A DNA stretch of 64,000 nucleotides from Candidatus Thiodiazotropha sp. (ex Myrtea sp. 'scaly one' KF741663) (GTDB lineage: Bacteria > Pseudomonadota > Gammaproteobacteria > Chromatiales > Chromatiaceae). This document shows positions 35,374 to 45,022 of this stretch, one piece after another. The notes under the pieces are model-generated. The model did no database searches. It had not been told where the DNA came from and saw only the letters and a list, made by a program, of their open reading frames with translations. The stretch covers positions 124,001 through 188,000 of the forward strand of contig JAHXIQ010000006.1 of assembly GCA_025655555.1 (NCBI GenBank). The letters run 5' to 3'. Both the position numbers and the translations under genes were made by a program. Every line of letters starts with the position of its first letter. Within the stretch, counting starts at the first letter, position 1.

Positions 35374-35375
35374 AA

Positions 35376-37931
35376 TCAAAATCCCGGTAATTCAAGTGCG
35401 GGGTCAGTGGGTATCACGACATGAAATATCGCCCCCTCCCCCACGCTGGTTTCAACAGAGAGCTCGCCATAGTGAGCCTCGATAATCTTCTTGCTGATCG
35501 GCAGTCCCATGCCCATACCCGTCTCCTTGGTGGAAAAGAACGCATCAAAAAGATGTTCACACGTATCCGGCGCCATGCCTGGACCATTATCCATCACAAT
35601 GGCTTCTACTCTGGAGTCATCGAGACGCTTTGTCTTCAACAGCAATTTTCTGTCTCCGGATGTTACCACTTTCATCGCATCGATGGCGTTACGCACCAGA
35701 TTCAGCAATACCTGTTCGATCTGAACCAGATCGACCTTGACGGGCAGGCTTTCCTTACTCAGCTCGAGAGTCACCTCAACACGGTGCCGATTGGCCTCGT
35801 ACTCGATAAATGAAGCAACCTCTAACACCATATGATTCAGATTCACTACCTCATGTTCCTGGGGGCGTTTGCCTACCAATGCACGCAGCCGCTTTATGAT
35901 CTCTCCCGCCCGCTCAGCCTGTACAGTGATCTGTGCCATGGCGTCCACCAATTCTGCCTCACCGCCAACACCGGATTGAATACGCCTGACACAGCCACTG
36001 GCAAAATTGATGATTGCAGACAGCGGTTGATTGAGTTCATGGGCCAAACCCGTCGACATCTCACCCATGGTACTCACCCGGCAGACATGCACTAACTCCG
36101 ACTGATGCTGTCGACTCTGCATCTCCGCGTTACGCATCTGGGTAATGTCGCGGGCATAAAGATTGACATAATCCAGCTCCTGGATCGGTGCGAGCTGGAG
36201 GGAGAAAACCTGTCCATCGAATGAGACCTCAAACTCCTCCGTTTCGCCTGCCGTCAGTGACCGGTTAACCAAGTTTTGCCAATAGCGCGGCAGTGTCTGG
36301 CCACGCTCACATCCCCAGTAGTCGAGCAATGGCTTGCTTGCAGTATTTGCATACACAATGACACCACGTTTATTGGCGCGCAACACAGGATTGGGGTTTT
36401 CACTGGCCAGTTTAGCCAGACTGGCAATTTCCCGCTCCGCCTGTTTGCGTCCTGTCACATCTCTCAGGTAGACATTGAATACTGTCTGTTGAGAAAGGTG
36501 AATCGATATCACGGAACACTCAATTGCCCGCTCCTCTCCATGCCCTGTGACAGCGACCATAGATTGTGCGCGGCACTCTAAATTACTACCGCTCTTGCGT
36601 GCACAACTACTCAACATATGACGATATTTAGCCCGATAGTCCGGATGAATGGCGATCTCGTCGAAGCGGCCTCCGAGCAATTTTTCCCGATCAAAACCGA
36701 AGGCTCTGACAGCTGTGCCATTAACCTCAATTACCTGTCCCTGTTCATCCAGCGTGATGATTGCATCCATGGAATTATCGAACAATGCACTTTTGAAAAC
36801 TTCGGACTCTTTGAGTCGCTCCTCCTGCTGCAGGCGCAGCTTGTCGCGAGCGACAATGACCTGCCTGAAAAAGGCCTTGATCCAGCTCTCCAGCAAAAGC
36901 ATCTGATTGCCACGTTTCACCACTGGCTGTTCAATACCCAGAGCCTGCTGCCCAAACCGTGAAATACGCTGAAGCACGTGACTGATCTTTGTGGAAATAA
37001 GAAAGAAGACCAGCGAAAAAGCCGCCATGAATACTAAAGCTGCAATAAAACGATCTTGCTGGGCCAAACTCAAGATATTCTGCATGGTCCGCATGGTCGC
37101 CTCACGGGAAACCAAGGTCGTGAACAATAGGTTCTGATCGACACCCTGATAACCCACCAGGGCTTGAGAAGTTACCAGATAGGCTTCTTTCCAAATCCCC
37201 AAAGGCGATGTAGTAAAAACACTTTTACGATTACTGCTCACAATCAGTTCTTGGTTTTCTGAATCGAGTAGCGCAATGACAGTATCGGGATCTCCAACCG
37301 CCTGCTGTGATTCATCCAGAAAGTGGTCGTCAATTTCCACCACCAACATCAGAAACGCAGGGTCAAAACCCTCTGTTCGGCGAATGCCGGACCAGACCAG
37401 AAGATAGGGTTTCCGCTGGATGGTCGTCATCACCACTTCTTCCCTGCCAGAAAAGAAGTCCGTTAAGCGTTCCAACGGAAAAGGCAGTGCCTCTGATTGA
37501 AATATTTCACGGGGTCCGCCATCTGAATCCAGCAGCACCACCTGATCGGGTTCGATGGAGCTCAGGATAAGTTGACCGGACTCAATCCATGCAGGCGGGC
37601 GCCGCCGATTATAACGGATGGGTGATTCGAGTGAGTCTTCCCAGGCTGAGGAGCTGAGATGGTCAACTACCTGCCAATGCTGGGCGAATCTGTGACCGAG
37701 ACTACTCCACTCTTGCAGGAAACTCTCAAAACGATGACGCGTCTCGATAGATCTGACTTCTAGCCTGGAAGCCAGATTATCCTGAAAAATCTTTTCAAGG
37801 CGCTGATTTAAAATGGGATCAAGAAATAGCCAGGTCACAAGACCGCACAGTAGACCCACCACAACTGAAATCCATGGCAGGGGAATACGTGCCAACCAAG
37901 ATTGCTGCAGTGATGTGGTTATTCCTCTCAT
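35376..37931 (-). CDS. FixL-like PAS-domain sensor histidine kinase
   Basis: The ATG at 37931 directly follows a GTG at 37934. The 851-residue kinase has a first helix (about 20-40), a long periplasmic sensory segment (about 41-300), a second helix (about 300-320), two PAS domains (about 390-500 with NSMDAIITLDEQGQVIEVNGTA; about 515-610 with NPNPVLRANKRGVIVYANTA), the HisKA region with MGEMSTGLAHELNQPLSAI (phospho-His near 631) and a GHKL ATPase domain (N-box LVRNAIDAM, G boxes DNGPGMAP and GMGMGLPISK). No haem-ligand histidine is recognisable in the PAS domains, so it is not an oxygen-binding FixL by sight. The stop is two nt from the regulator start. Confidence 0.92.
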   Translation of the reverse strand: MRGITTSLQQSWLARIPLPWISVVVGLLCGLVTWLFLDPILNQRLEKIFQDNLASRLEVRSIETRHRFESFLQEWSSLGHRFAQHWQVVDHLSSSAWEDSLESPIRYNRRRPPAWIESGQLILSSIEPDQVVLLDSDGGPREIFQSEALPFPLERLTDFFSGREEVVMTTIQRKPYLLVWSGIRRTEGFDPAFLMLVVEIDDHFLDESQQAVGDPDTVIALLDSENQELIVSSNRKSVFTTSPLGIWKEAYLVTSQALVGYQGVDQNLLFTTLVSREATMRTMQNILSLAQQDRFIAALVFMAAFSLVFFLISTKISHVLQRISRFGQQALGIEQPVVKRGNQMLLLESWIKAFFRQVIVARDKLRLQQEERLKESEVFKSALFDNSMDAIITLDEQGQVIEVNGTAVRAFGFDREKLLGGRFDEIAIHPDYRAKYRHMLSSCARKSGSNLECRAQSMVAVTGHGEERAIECSVISIHLSQQTVFNVYLRDVTGRKQAEREIASLAKLASENPNPVLRANKRGVIVYANTASKPLLDYWGCERGQTLPRYWQNLVNRSLTAGETEEFEVSFDGQVFSLQLAPIQELDYVNLYARDITQMRNAEMQSRQHQSELVHVCRVSTMGEMSTGLAHELNQPLSAIINFASGCVRRIQSGVGGEAELVDAMAQITVQAERAGEIIKRLRALVGKRPQEHEVVNLNHMVLEVASFIEYEANRHRVEVTLELSKESLPVKVDLVQIEQVLLNLVRNAIDAMKVVTSGDRKLLLKTKRLDDSRVEAIVMDNGPGMAPDTCEHLFDAFFSTKETGMGMGLPISKKIIEAHYGELSVETSVGEGAIFHVVIPTDPALELPGF

Positions 37932-38097
37932 CACTTGAAATACACCAAATAATACTTCCCGCTATATGTGAATAAAACCCGGTACAGGTTGCCATAAGAG
38001 GGCCGACCATAGAAGTCAATCAACTCATGAAAGTTCCCACATTAACAGAAAACCTCATAAACACCCTTTCAAACAAGCCAAGTGGCATCTATCTCCA

Positions 38098-38126
38098 CAA
38101 AAAAAAAGACGCTGAATCGCGTCTTT
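38098..38126 (-). terminator. Intrinsic terminator after the PilZ gene
   Basis: AAAGACGC (38105-38112) pairs with GCGTCTTT (38119-38126) across a 6-nt loop. On the minus strand the stem is followed by a long T-run. It lies about 70 nt past the PilZ stop. Confidence 0.88.
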
Positions 38127-38195
38127 AAAAAATATAGAGTTCCAGCTAGCTGGACTAGTTTTAATTATACAGGAGGTACTCTTCTATAAATGCTC

Positions 38196-38576
38196 TCAGG
38201 CAACCGCTCTATTGATAGTAATCTCAGGTTGCTTATGCGAATGGTAGGCGCGCTCTGTCACCGTGGCATATCCAAAAATCAGTTTTCTGAGCATCTGCCT
38301 GACACTTGAATCGATCTCACTGAACATAAGACCCACACTGCCAGCCTGCTGGTGAACCACATACGCCTTGGCGCTGCACTCACGAGACTCATCGCCACAA
38401 TCGACTGGAAATGAGATATCGACAATGGTATTTAATGGTAAGGGCGTATCACTAATCTCAACCAGCATGCCACTTAAGCTGACATTGCGGGTTTTTCCAG
38501 TGACTTTTCCCTGTTGGCGATCATTGATGATGATTTCTAGTGTTAGTAACTTACGGTGGTCACATCTGTGTTCCAT
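38196..38576 (-). CDS. PilZ-domain c-di-GMP-binding-type protein
   Basis: The 126-residue protein has one PilZ domain. The basic N-terminus RCDHRKLLTLE corresponds to the RxxxR arm in a weakened form, and NVSLSGMLVE provides the NxSxxG motif. Later strands IVDISFP and AKAYVVHQQAGSVGLMFSEID complete the barrel. PilZ domains bind cyclic di-GMP and change conformation; the imperfect arginine motif leaves binding uncertain. The protein is cytoplasmic and stands alone between the kinase gene and an RDD gene. Confidence 0.85.
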   Translation of the reverse strand: MEHRCDHRKLLTLEIIINDRQQGKVTGKTRNVSLSGMLVEISDTPLPLNTIVDISFPVDCGDESRECSAKAYVVHQQAGSVGLMFSEIDSSVRQMLRKLIFGYATVTERAYHSHKQPEITINRAVA

Positions 38577-38744
38577 GCTCTCTGCCCCTACTGATTAGTA
38601 GCTCACCGGCCGAAGTAACAGTATGGATCTCGAGGGACAATCTGAAAATACGGATGATTGCTCTCTCGAATTAGGGTTTTACCCTATATGATTAGCCCAG
38701 CATTACTGAACCTTAATCGTAGAGAATCCTGACCAAACCAAGCT

Positions 38745-39185
38745 ATGCCACAAACGACATCCGAAAATAGAGATGAATGGGAGAGCCCGGGCTTTCTGCG
38801 AAGGCTGGGCAGTATCTTTTACGATCTTCTGCTGCTACTGGCACTGATGGCTGTTGCCACCACAGTGATTACGCTCCCTCTGGGATTACCGACTGGCGGC
38901 TGGTTTGTCCTTTACCAGTTTTTTATTTTTGAAATCATACCGTTACTGTTTTTTACAGGCTTCTGGAGTCGGGGTGGACAAACCCTTGGTATGCGCGCCT
39001 GGCGTATGAAGCTTGTGCGGGAAGATGGGAGCCAAGTTGGGTGGGATGACGCATTCAAACGCCATCTGGCCGCCCTCTTCTCCTGTCTGGTCTTTGGTCT
39101 GGGGTTTGTCTGGATTCTGATCGACCCAAAGGGTCTCGCCTGGCATGACCACCTATCCAAAACCCGCCTAATCCTACTGAAGTAA
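38745..39185 (+). CDS. RDD-family membrane protein
   Basis: The 146-residue product fits the RDD family: RRLGSIFYDLLLLLALM opens the first helix, then a second helix (FVLYQFFIFEIIPLLFF), the conserved segment GGQTLGMRAWRMKLVREDGSQVG, and the third helix, ending with DPKGLAWHDHLSKTRLILL. The Arg-Asp-Asp motif is partly altered (RLGSIFYD). Function is unknown; some relatives exchange ions. It is convergent with the SCO1 gene, the stop codons 12 nt apart. Confidence 0.9.
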   Translation: MPQTTSENRDEWESPGFLRRLGSIFYDLLLLLALMAVATTVITLPLGLPTGGWFVLYQFFIFEIIPLLFFTGFWSRGGQTLGMRAWRMKLVREDGSQVGWDDAFKRHLAALFSCLVFGLGFVWILIDPKGLAWHDHLSKTRLILLK

Positions 39186-39197
39186 TACCAGAAGGCC

Positions 39198-39806
39198 CTA
39201 AGTCGAACCCTCTTCGAACAGCATCCGCATGGCCCCCAGCATGGTCTCCGGCGGTGTCTCATGAGGAAAGGCAAATCGTAAAACACCCGTTTGGTCAATC
39301 AGATAGATGGTTGCCGAGTGGTTGACGATATACCCCATTGCAGAATCATTGGTTTCCGTAAAACTGTACTGGGCACCATACAACTCAGCCGCGTTGGCTA
39401 TTGCCTCAGCACTACCCGTCACACCAACAAAATTCGGATGGAAGTACCCGACATAGTCAGCCAATGACGTCACACTGTCACGCTTTGGGTCCACACTGAC
39501 AAACAGCCCGGCGACCTTCTCCAGTTCAGGGGTATCCAGTTCATTGAGCGACTGGGTCATGAAAGAGAGAGAAGTGGGACAGACATCCGGGCATTGAGTG
39601 TAGCCAAAATAGAGCATCAGCACTTTGCCGCGAAATGCCTTGGTGGAAACCTGACCGGACTTTGATAGGAGGGTAAAGTCTCCCCCCTGAGGTGTTCCTT
39701 TCATTGGAGGAATCGAGGACCCCGCCACTGTATTCTCTCCGGCAGAGAGCTGAGCCCATGACGCTAGCAGGATCACCAATCCAGTCACTTGTAGTAGCAT
39801 CCGCAT
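39198..39806 (-). CDS. SCO1/SenC-type copper chaperone
   Basis: The 202-residue protein has an N-terminal membrane anchor or signal (MRMLLQVTGLVILLASWAQLSAG). It carries the thioredoxin-like SCO domain with the copper site GYTQCPDVCPTSLSFM (CxxxC) and the later histidine in NHSATIYLID. It delivers copper to the CuA centre of cytochrome oxidase or acts as a thiol reductase in its assembly. No cytochrome oxidase genes are adjacent. The stop TAG is followed by GGCCT, the context also seen after pgm. It follows pabB by 18 nt. Confidence 0.94.
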   Translation of the reverse strand: MRMLLQVTGLVILLASWAQLSAGENTVAGSSIPPMKGTPQGGDFTLLSKSGQVSTKAFRGKVLMLYFGYTQCPDVCPTSLSFMTQSLNELDTPELEKVAGLFVSVDPKRDSVTSLADYVGYFHPNFVGVTGSAEAIANAAELYGAQYSFTETNDSAMGYIVNHSATIYLIDQTGVLRFAFPHETPPETMLGAMRMLFEEGST

Positions 39807-39824
39807 GATTTTTTGCCTCCTGTT

Positions 39825-41204
39825 TCACTCCTCTGAGTCATGCAGAGCAAACGCCTCGAAAATAGCTGACGACTTATCCAGTGTCTCCTGGTATTCAGCC
39901 GCTTCTTTTGAGTCAGAGACGATGCCACCACCTGCCCAGAATTCCAGATTGCCATCACGAACAGTGATCGTCCTGATGGCAATATTGGTATCCATACCAC
40001 CATCAAATCCTATATAACCGATACTACCGCAGTAGATTCCGCGCCGACAATCCTCCAGTTCCTCAATGATCTCCATGGCTCGCAGTTTGGGCGCACCGGT
40101 AATCGAGCCTCCAGGGAAGCAGGCACGCAGCAGATCCAACGCATCCCTATCTGTCTCCAACTGCCCCTCTACGGTACTGACCATGTGATGTACCCGGGCA
40201 AATGACTCGATCTCGAACAGCTGTGGCACTTGAACGGAGCCAGGTCTACAGACCCGACCAAGATCATTGCGCAGGAGATCGACGATCATCAGATTTTCGG
40301 CAAGATCCTTGGCGCTGGACCGCAGTTCATCGCGTAGTCTTTTGTCTGTTTCGGTATCAGAACTACGTCTCGATGTGCCTTTGATGGGTCTGGTTTGGAC
40401 GTGCCCTTGCCGAAGATGAAGAAACCGTTCCGGTGATGAACTGAGGATGGATAGAAAGGGTGTCTCATAAAAAGCGCTGAAGGGTGCCGGATTCGTCAGA
40501 CGCAATTGACGATAGGCTTGCCACAGGTCGCCCTGCACTCGACCCTGAAAACGCTGAGCGAAATTAACCTGGTAGCAGTCCCCATCCCGGATATAGCGCT
40601 GTATGGCTGCAAACTGTGTGGCATAACATTCTCGGGTCAAGTCGGACTGAATAGGACGAGTGAGTTGGAACGCCCCTCTGCTGGCAGGCTCAGTCCGGGA
40701 TAGTGTATTGACCAAGGACGCCCAGCGCCCTGCCGTCTGCTCATCCCTTCCCTCGCTGACCAGCCAGCTTGCCTGCTCGTGATGATCCACAATAAGCGCC
40801 CAATCATAGAGGCCGATTGCCATCTCCGCAGGCTCGTCAGTTGCCGGGTTAAGCGACGGCAGGCGTTCCCATTGCCGGGCCAAATCGTAGGAGAAGTACC
40901 CCAAGGCGCCACCGGTAAATGGTAAATCGTCTACCGGTTCACTTGTATCCGGGGCCAGTGCCTCTCTCAACAACACCAGAGGATCAGAAGTGGAAAACCA
41001 TCGCTTCCCATGCTCACAGATCTCTGTCTCACCGCCTCTTGTCACCAGCGTCATGTAGGGTGAGCTGGTGAGAATGTCATAACGCCCCTGCTCAACCATA
41101 GGGAAGCCACTGTCGAGAAAAACAGGCCAGGGCTCGTGACGTATGTGCTCAAACAGATCAGCGCTGTCTTGATGATAGGGCAGCGACTGAATTCGGCGGG
41201 TCAT
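39825..41204 (-). CDS. pabB: Aminodeoxychorismate synthase component I
   Basis: PabB converts chorismate and ammonia into 4-amino-4-deoxychorismate for folate. The 459-residue protein has the chorismate-binding domain signatures DGDCYQVNFAQRF, NPAPFSAFYETPFLSILSSSPERFL, RPIKGTSRR with the lysine typical of aminodeoxychorismate synthase (anthranilate synthase has Ala there), ENLMIVDLLRNDLGRVC and FPGGSITGAPKLRAMEII. It follows purA by 52 nt containing a repeat-like hairpin, and precedes SCO1. Confidence 0.95.
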   Translation of the reverse strand: MTRRIQSLPYHQDSADLFEHIRHEPWPVFLDSGFPMVEQGRYDILTSSPYMTLVTRGGETEICEHGKRWFSTSDPLVLLREALAPDTSEPVDDLPFTGGALGYFSYDLARQWERLPSLNPATDEPAEMAIGLYDWALIVDHHEQASWLVSEGRDEQTAGRWASLVNTLSRTEPASRGAFQLTRPIQSDLTRECYATQFAAIQRYIRDGDCYQVNFAQRFQGRVQGDLWQAYRQLRLTNPAPFSAFYETPFLSILSSSPERFLHLRQGHVQTRPIKGTSRRSSDTETDKRLRDELRSSAKDLAENLMIVDLLRNDLGRVCRPGSVQVPQLFEIESFARVHHMVSTVEGQLETDRDALDLLRACFPGGSITGAPKLRAMEIIEELEDCRRGIYCGSIGYIGFDGGMDTNIAIRTITVRDGNLEFWAGGGIVSDSKEAAEYQETLDKSSAIFEAFALHDSEE

Positions 41205-41245
41205 GGGTGAAGACCAGCCCCTCCCCGAGAAGAGGGAGAGGTTGG
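41205..41245. repeat. REP-like hairpin between purA and pabB
   Basis: The plus strand reads GGGTGAAGACCAGCCCCTCC, then a loop CGAGAAGA and GGGAGAGG. CCCCTCCC (41218-41225) and GGGAGAGG (41234-41241) pair with one mismatch. The composition resembles the widespread proteobacterial intergenic repeat with GAGAGGGCTGGGGTGAGG. Confidence 0.55.
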
Positions 41246-41256
41246 ATTAAGCCGGA

Positions 41257-42597
<1,341 letters not shown>

Positions 42598-42635
42598 TTA
42601 ACAACTATTGGATTTTTACAGAATATTTACAGGTT

Positions 42636-43823
42636 TCAAACAGAAATCACCTGCCATTCGCCATCCCGACTGACCAGCTCCTCGCCACAGCCCATTTCTG
42701 CGGCGCCTCCCTCCTGCCCTGGAAGCCCGCAGATCACACGTCGGCCTTCCTTTCTCAACTGCTCGATTCGCCCCTGCTGCGTCGCTTCATTAGACCAGGG
42801 AGCAAAAATAGCGGGGCTTGACGCCTCACTCTCGCCCGAAGATAACGCTGCAGCACGTATCAGCGTCTTCAGGTCTGTACTGAAACCGGTGGCAGGTCTT
42901 GAGCGTCCAAAAACCTTACCGATATCGTCATAACGACCACCCCGGGCTATCTCCTTGCCATTTTCCGGCACGAAGGCGGCGAACACGACACCCGTGTGAA
43001 AATGATAACCACGCAACTCGGCCAAGTCGAAATGGACCGGGAGATCCGGCAGCCAGACCTTGATTTGCTCTGCCATCTCCCTCAGATAGGCGAGTGCTTG
43101 TTTGACATGCGCAGATGCGCCAGCTAACACGTCTTCCGCCCTTTCCAGAGCGTCATCACCGCTCAGTTCGGCCAACTGTGAAAACATGGGCGTCAGCGTG
43201 CTGTCGATATCAAAACTGTGTAGCAGTTGCTCTATCTCCGGCGCTGCTTTTCGCTGCAAGGCATCAAACAGCGCAGATTCCTGTTCGGAATTCAATTCTG
43301 CCTGTCTGGCCAGGCCCTTGAAGATCCCCACATGTCCAAGGTCAAGATAGACGTCTCTGACACCCGCCTTCTCCAGGGTCTGCATCATCAGACGCAGTAT
43401 TTCAATATCGCTCTCAACACCTCTGTGTCCATAGAGTTCAGCACCGATCTGCAGGGGACTGCGTGTGCCCGCCAACCCATCGGATCGGGTATGTAGTACG
43501 GTGCCGAGATAACAGAGTCGTGTGGGCGCATCACAGCAAAGGTGATGCGCATCAATCCGGGCGGCCTGGGGTGTAATATCAGCCCGCACACCCATCATAC
43601 GACCACTCATCTGGTCGGTGAGTTTGAAGGTCTTGAGGTCGAGATCACTGCCTGTGCCGGTCAGCAAAGAATCCAGAAACTCCACAAACGGAGGAATAAT
43701 GAACTCATATCCCCAACTGGCGTAGAGATCGAGCAGTTCCCGACGTTTTCTCTCTATGACGGCTGCCTCACGGGGCAGCACCTCATCGATACCATCGGGC
43801 AGAATCCAGCTTTCGTTTTGCAT
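42636..43823 (-). CDS. hisZ: ATP phosphoribosyltransferase regulatory subunit
   Basis: HisZ is a catalytically inactive histidyl-tRNA synthetase-like protein that allosterically supports the short-form HisG at the first step of histidine synthesis. It has ILPDGIDEVLP, motif 2-like VRADITPQAARIDAH, PTRLCYLGTVLHTR and the RGGRYDDIGKVFG segment, but no anticodon-binding domain. The frame has a TTG at 43832 and an ATG at 43823; I prefer the ATG. It lies next to the DUF2065 gene and upstream of purA. Confidence 0.94.
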   Translation of the reverse strand: MQNESWILPDGIDEVLPREAAVIERKRRELLDLYASWGYEFIIPPFVEFLDSLLTGTGSDLDLKTFKLTDQMSGRMMGVRADITPQAARIDAHHLCCDAPTRLCYLGTVLHTRSDGLAGTRSPLQIGAELYGHRGVESDIEILRLMMQTLEKAGVRDVYLDLGHVGIFKGLARQAELNSEQESALFDALQRKAAPEIEQLLHSFDIDSTLTPMFSQLAELSGDDALERAEDVLAGASAHVKQALAYLREMAEQIKVWLPDLPVHFDLAELRGYHFHTGVVFAAFVPENGKEIARGGRYDDIGKVFGRSRPATGFSTDLKTLIRAAALSSGESEASSPAIFAPWSNEATQQGRIEQLRKEGRRVICGLPGQEGGAAEMGCGEELVSRDGEWQVISV

Positions 43824-43832
43824 CTTTTTCAA

Positions 43833-44018
43833 TCAATTCACGAGGTAGAGCAATAGCACACCACAGACCATGCTGATCAGTCCGCTAATACGCAGCGAAC
43901 GATTCTCCTGTTGTGCCACCATCAGCAGCATCTGTCGCATGGAGTCGGGACTCAGAAAAGGCCAGACCCCTTCCAGAACCAACAGCAATGCCATCGCCAC
44001 CCAAAGATCATGCCACAT
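43833..44018 (-). CDS. DUF2065 (YjeT-like) small membrane protein
   Basis: The 61-residue protein has two hydrophobic segments (WVAMALLLVLEGVWPFL and SGLISMVCGVLLLYLV) with a polar hinge SPDSMRQMLLMVAQQENRSLR. This is the YjeT/DUF2065 pattern, always located between hflC and purA in related genomes. Its function is unknown. It starts after a terminator that follows hflC and abuts hisZ. Confidence 0.92.
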   Translation of the reverse strand: MWHDLWVAMALLLVLEGVWPFLSPDSMRQMLLMVAQQENRSLRISGLISMVCGVLLLYLVN

Positions 44019-44033
44019 GAGATCTCACCGCAT

Positions 44034-44057
44034 AAAAAAACCGGGGAACATCCCGGT
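44034..44057 (-). terminator. Intrinsic terminator after hflC
   Basis: On the minus strand ACCGGG, loop ATGTTC, CCCGGT is followed by seven T. It lies about 100 nt past the hflC stop and 16 nt before the DUF2065 start, separating hflXKC from DUF2065-hisZ-purA. Confidence 0.85.
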
Positions 44058-44155
44058 CCTGATCAGGCTGCCTGAGGCAGCGGTCATTCTCCCAGAGCAG
44101 ACAGCGATTGTCCATGTATGCCGCCTGCGCTGGGAAACTGAATGTTGAGTGCCCT

Positions 44156-45022
44156 CTACTCGCCTTTCTGGTTTTTCAGGTACCGAAAGAAATCGGAATC
44201 TGGCTGCAACACCATGACATCCCCTCGGTCGCTGAAGCTGTTTTTATAGGCGTTGAGACTACGATAAAAGGCATAGAACTCACTGTCCTGAGTGTAGGCT
44301 TTGGCATAGGTCTCAGCGGCCTTACCATCACCTGCACCCCGTTGCTGCTCAGCTTCACGATAGGCATCGGCAACAATGACGACACGCTCGCGGTCGGCAT
44401 TGGCGCGAATTTTCTCGGCGGCCTCAGCACCTTTGGCACGCAGATCCCTGGCCACACGCTCACGCTCGGCGCGCATACGTTGATAGACCGACTCACTAAC
44501 TTCAGGTGGCAGGTCGATCTGCTTCACTCGTACGTCGAGTATCTCAACACCCAGCTCCGCCGCCTTGGCATCCGAATCCTTGGTCAACAGCAACATGATC
44601 TCGGCCCGTTCACCGGAGACAACCTCCTTTACCGACCGTTTACCAAATTCATCACGCAGGCTGGTATTGATACGTTCCTGCAGCAGGCGGGAGGTTTTCG
44701 CATCATCACCACCCGTGGAACGGAAGAACTGGGCGACATTGGAGATACGCCACTTGGCGAAGTAGTCGACGATAACGTCCTTCTTCTCAGATGTCAGAAA
44801 ACGCTCCGGGCGGGCATCCATGGTCTGTATCCGACCGTCAAAGGTCTTGACGTTGTTCAGTATCGGCACCATCCAGTGCAGACCTGGCTCGTAGTCAGTA
44901 TCGACAATCTCACCCAGCCGTAGCTTAAGCGCCACTTCCCATTGATTGACGATGAAAGCAGAGAGATAGATAGCCACTGCCGCTATCGCAAAAACGGGTA
45001 TCAATAGTTTGGTTGCTTTCAT
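44156..45022 (-). CDS. hflC: HflC, modulator of FtsH protease
   Basis: HflC is a membrane-anchored SPFH/prohibitin-family protein that with HflK cages FtsH and modulates its proteolysis. It has an N-terminal helix (LLIPVFAIAAVAIYLSAF), the SPFH domain in the periplasm and a coiled-coil (RMRAERERVARDLRAKGAEAAEKIRA). I chose the ATG at 45022, which shares its A with the hflK stop (TGATG); the frame also allows a GTG at 45025. The length of 288 residues is typical. Confidence 0.97.
   Translation of the reverse strand: MKATKLLIPVFAIAAVAIYLSAFIVNQWEVALKLRLGEIVDTDYEPGLHWMVPILNNVKTFDGRIQTMDARPERFLTSEKKDVIVDYFAKWRISNVAQFFRSTGGDDAKTSRLLQERINTSLRDEFGKRSVKEVVSGERAEIMLLLTKDSDAKAAELGVEILDVRVKQIDLPPEVSESVYQRMRAERERVARDLRAKGAEAAEKIRANADRERVVIVADAYREAEQQRGAGDGKAAETYAKAYTQDSEFYAFYRSLNAYKNSFSDRGDVMVLQPDSDFFRYLKNQKGE

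Noticed and set aside
35376-37931. Oxygen-sensing haem PAS in the FixL-like kinase
   Set aside because: Neither PAS domain shows a recognisable haem-ligand histidine context, so true FixL function is not claimed.
38141-38154. 14-bp palindrome TCCAGCTAGCTGGA after the PilZ terminator
   Set aside because: It stands alone with no loop and no neighbouring copies; too short to assign a role.
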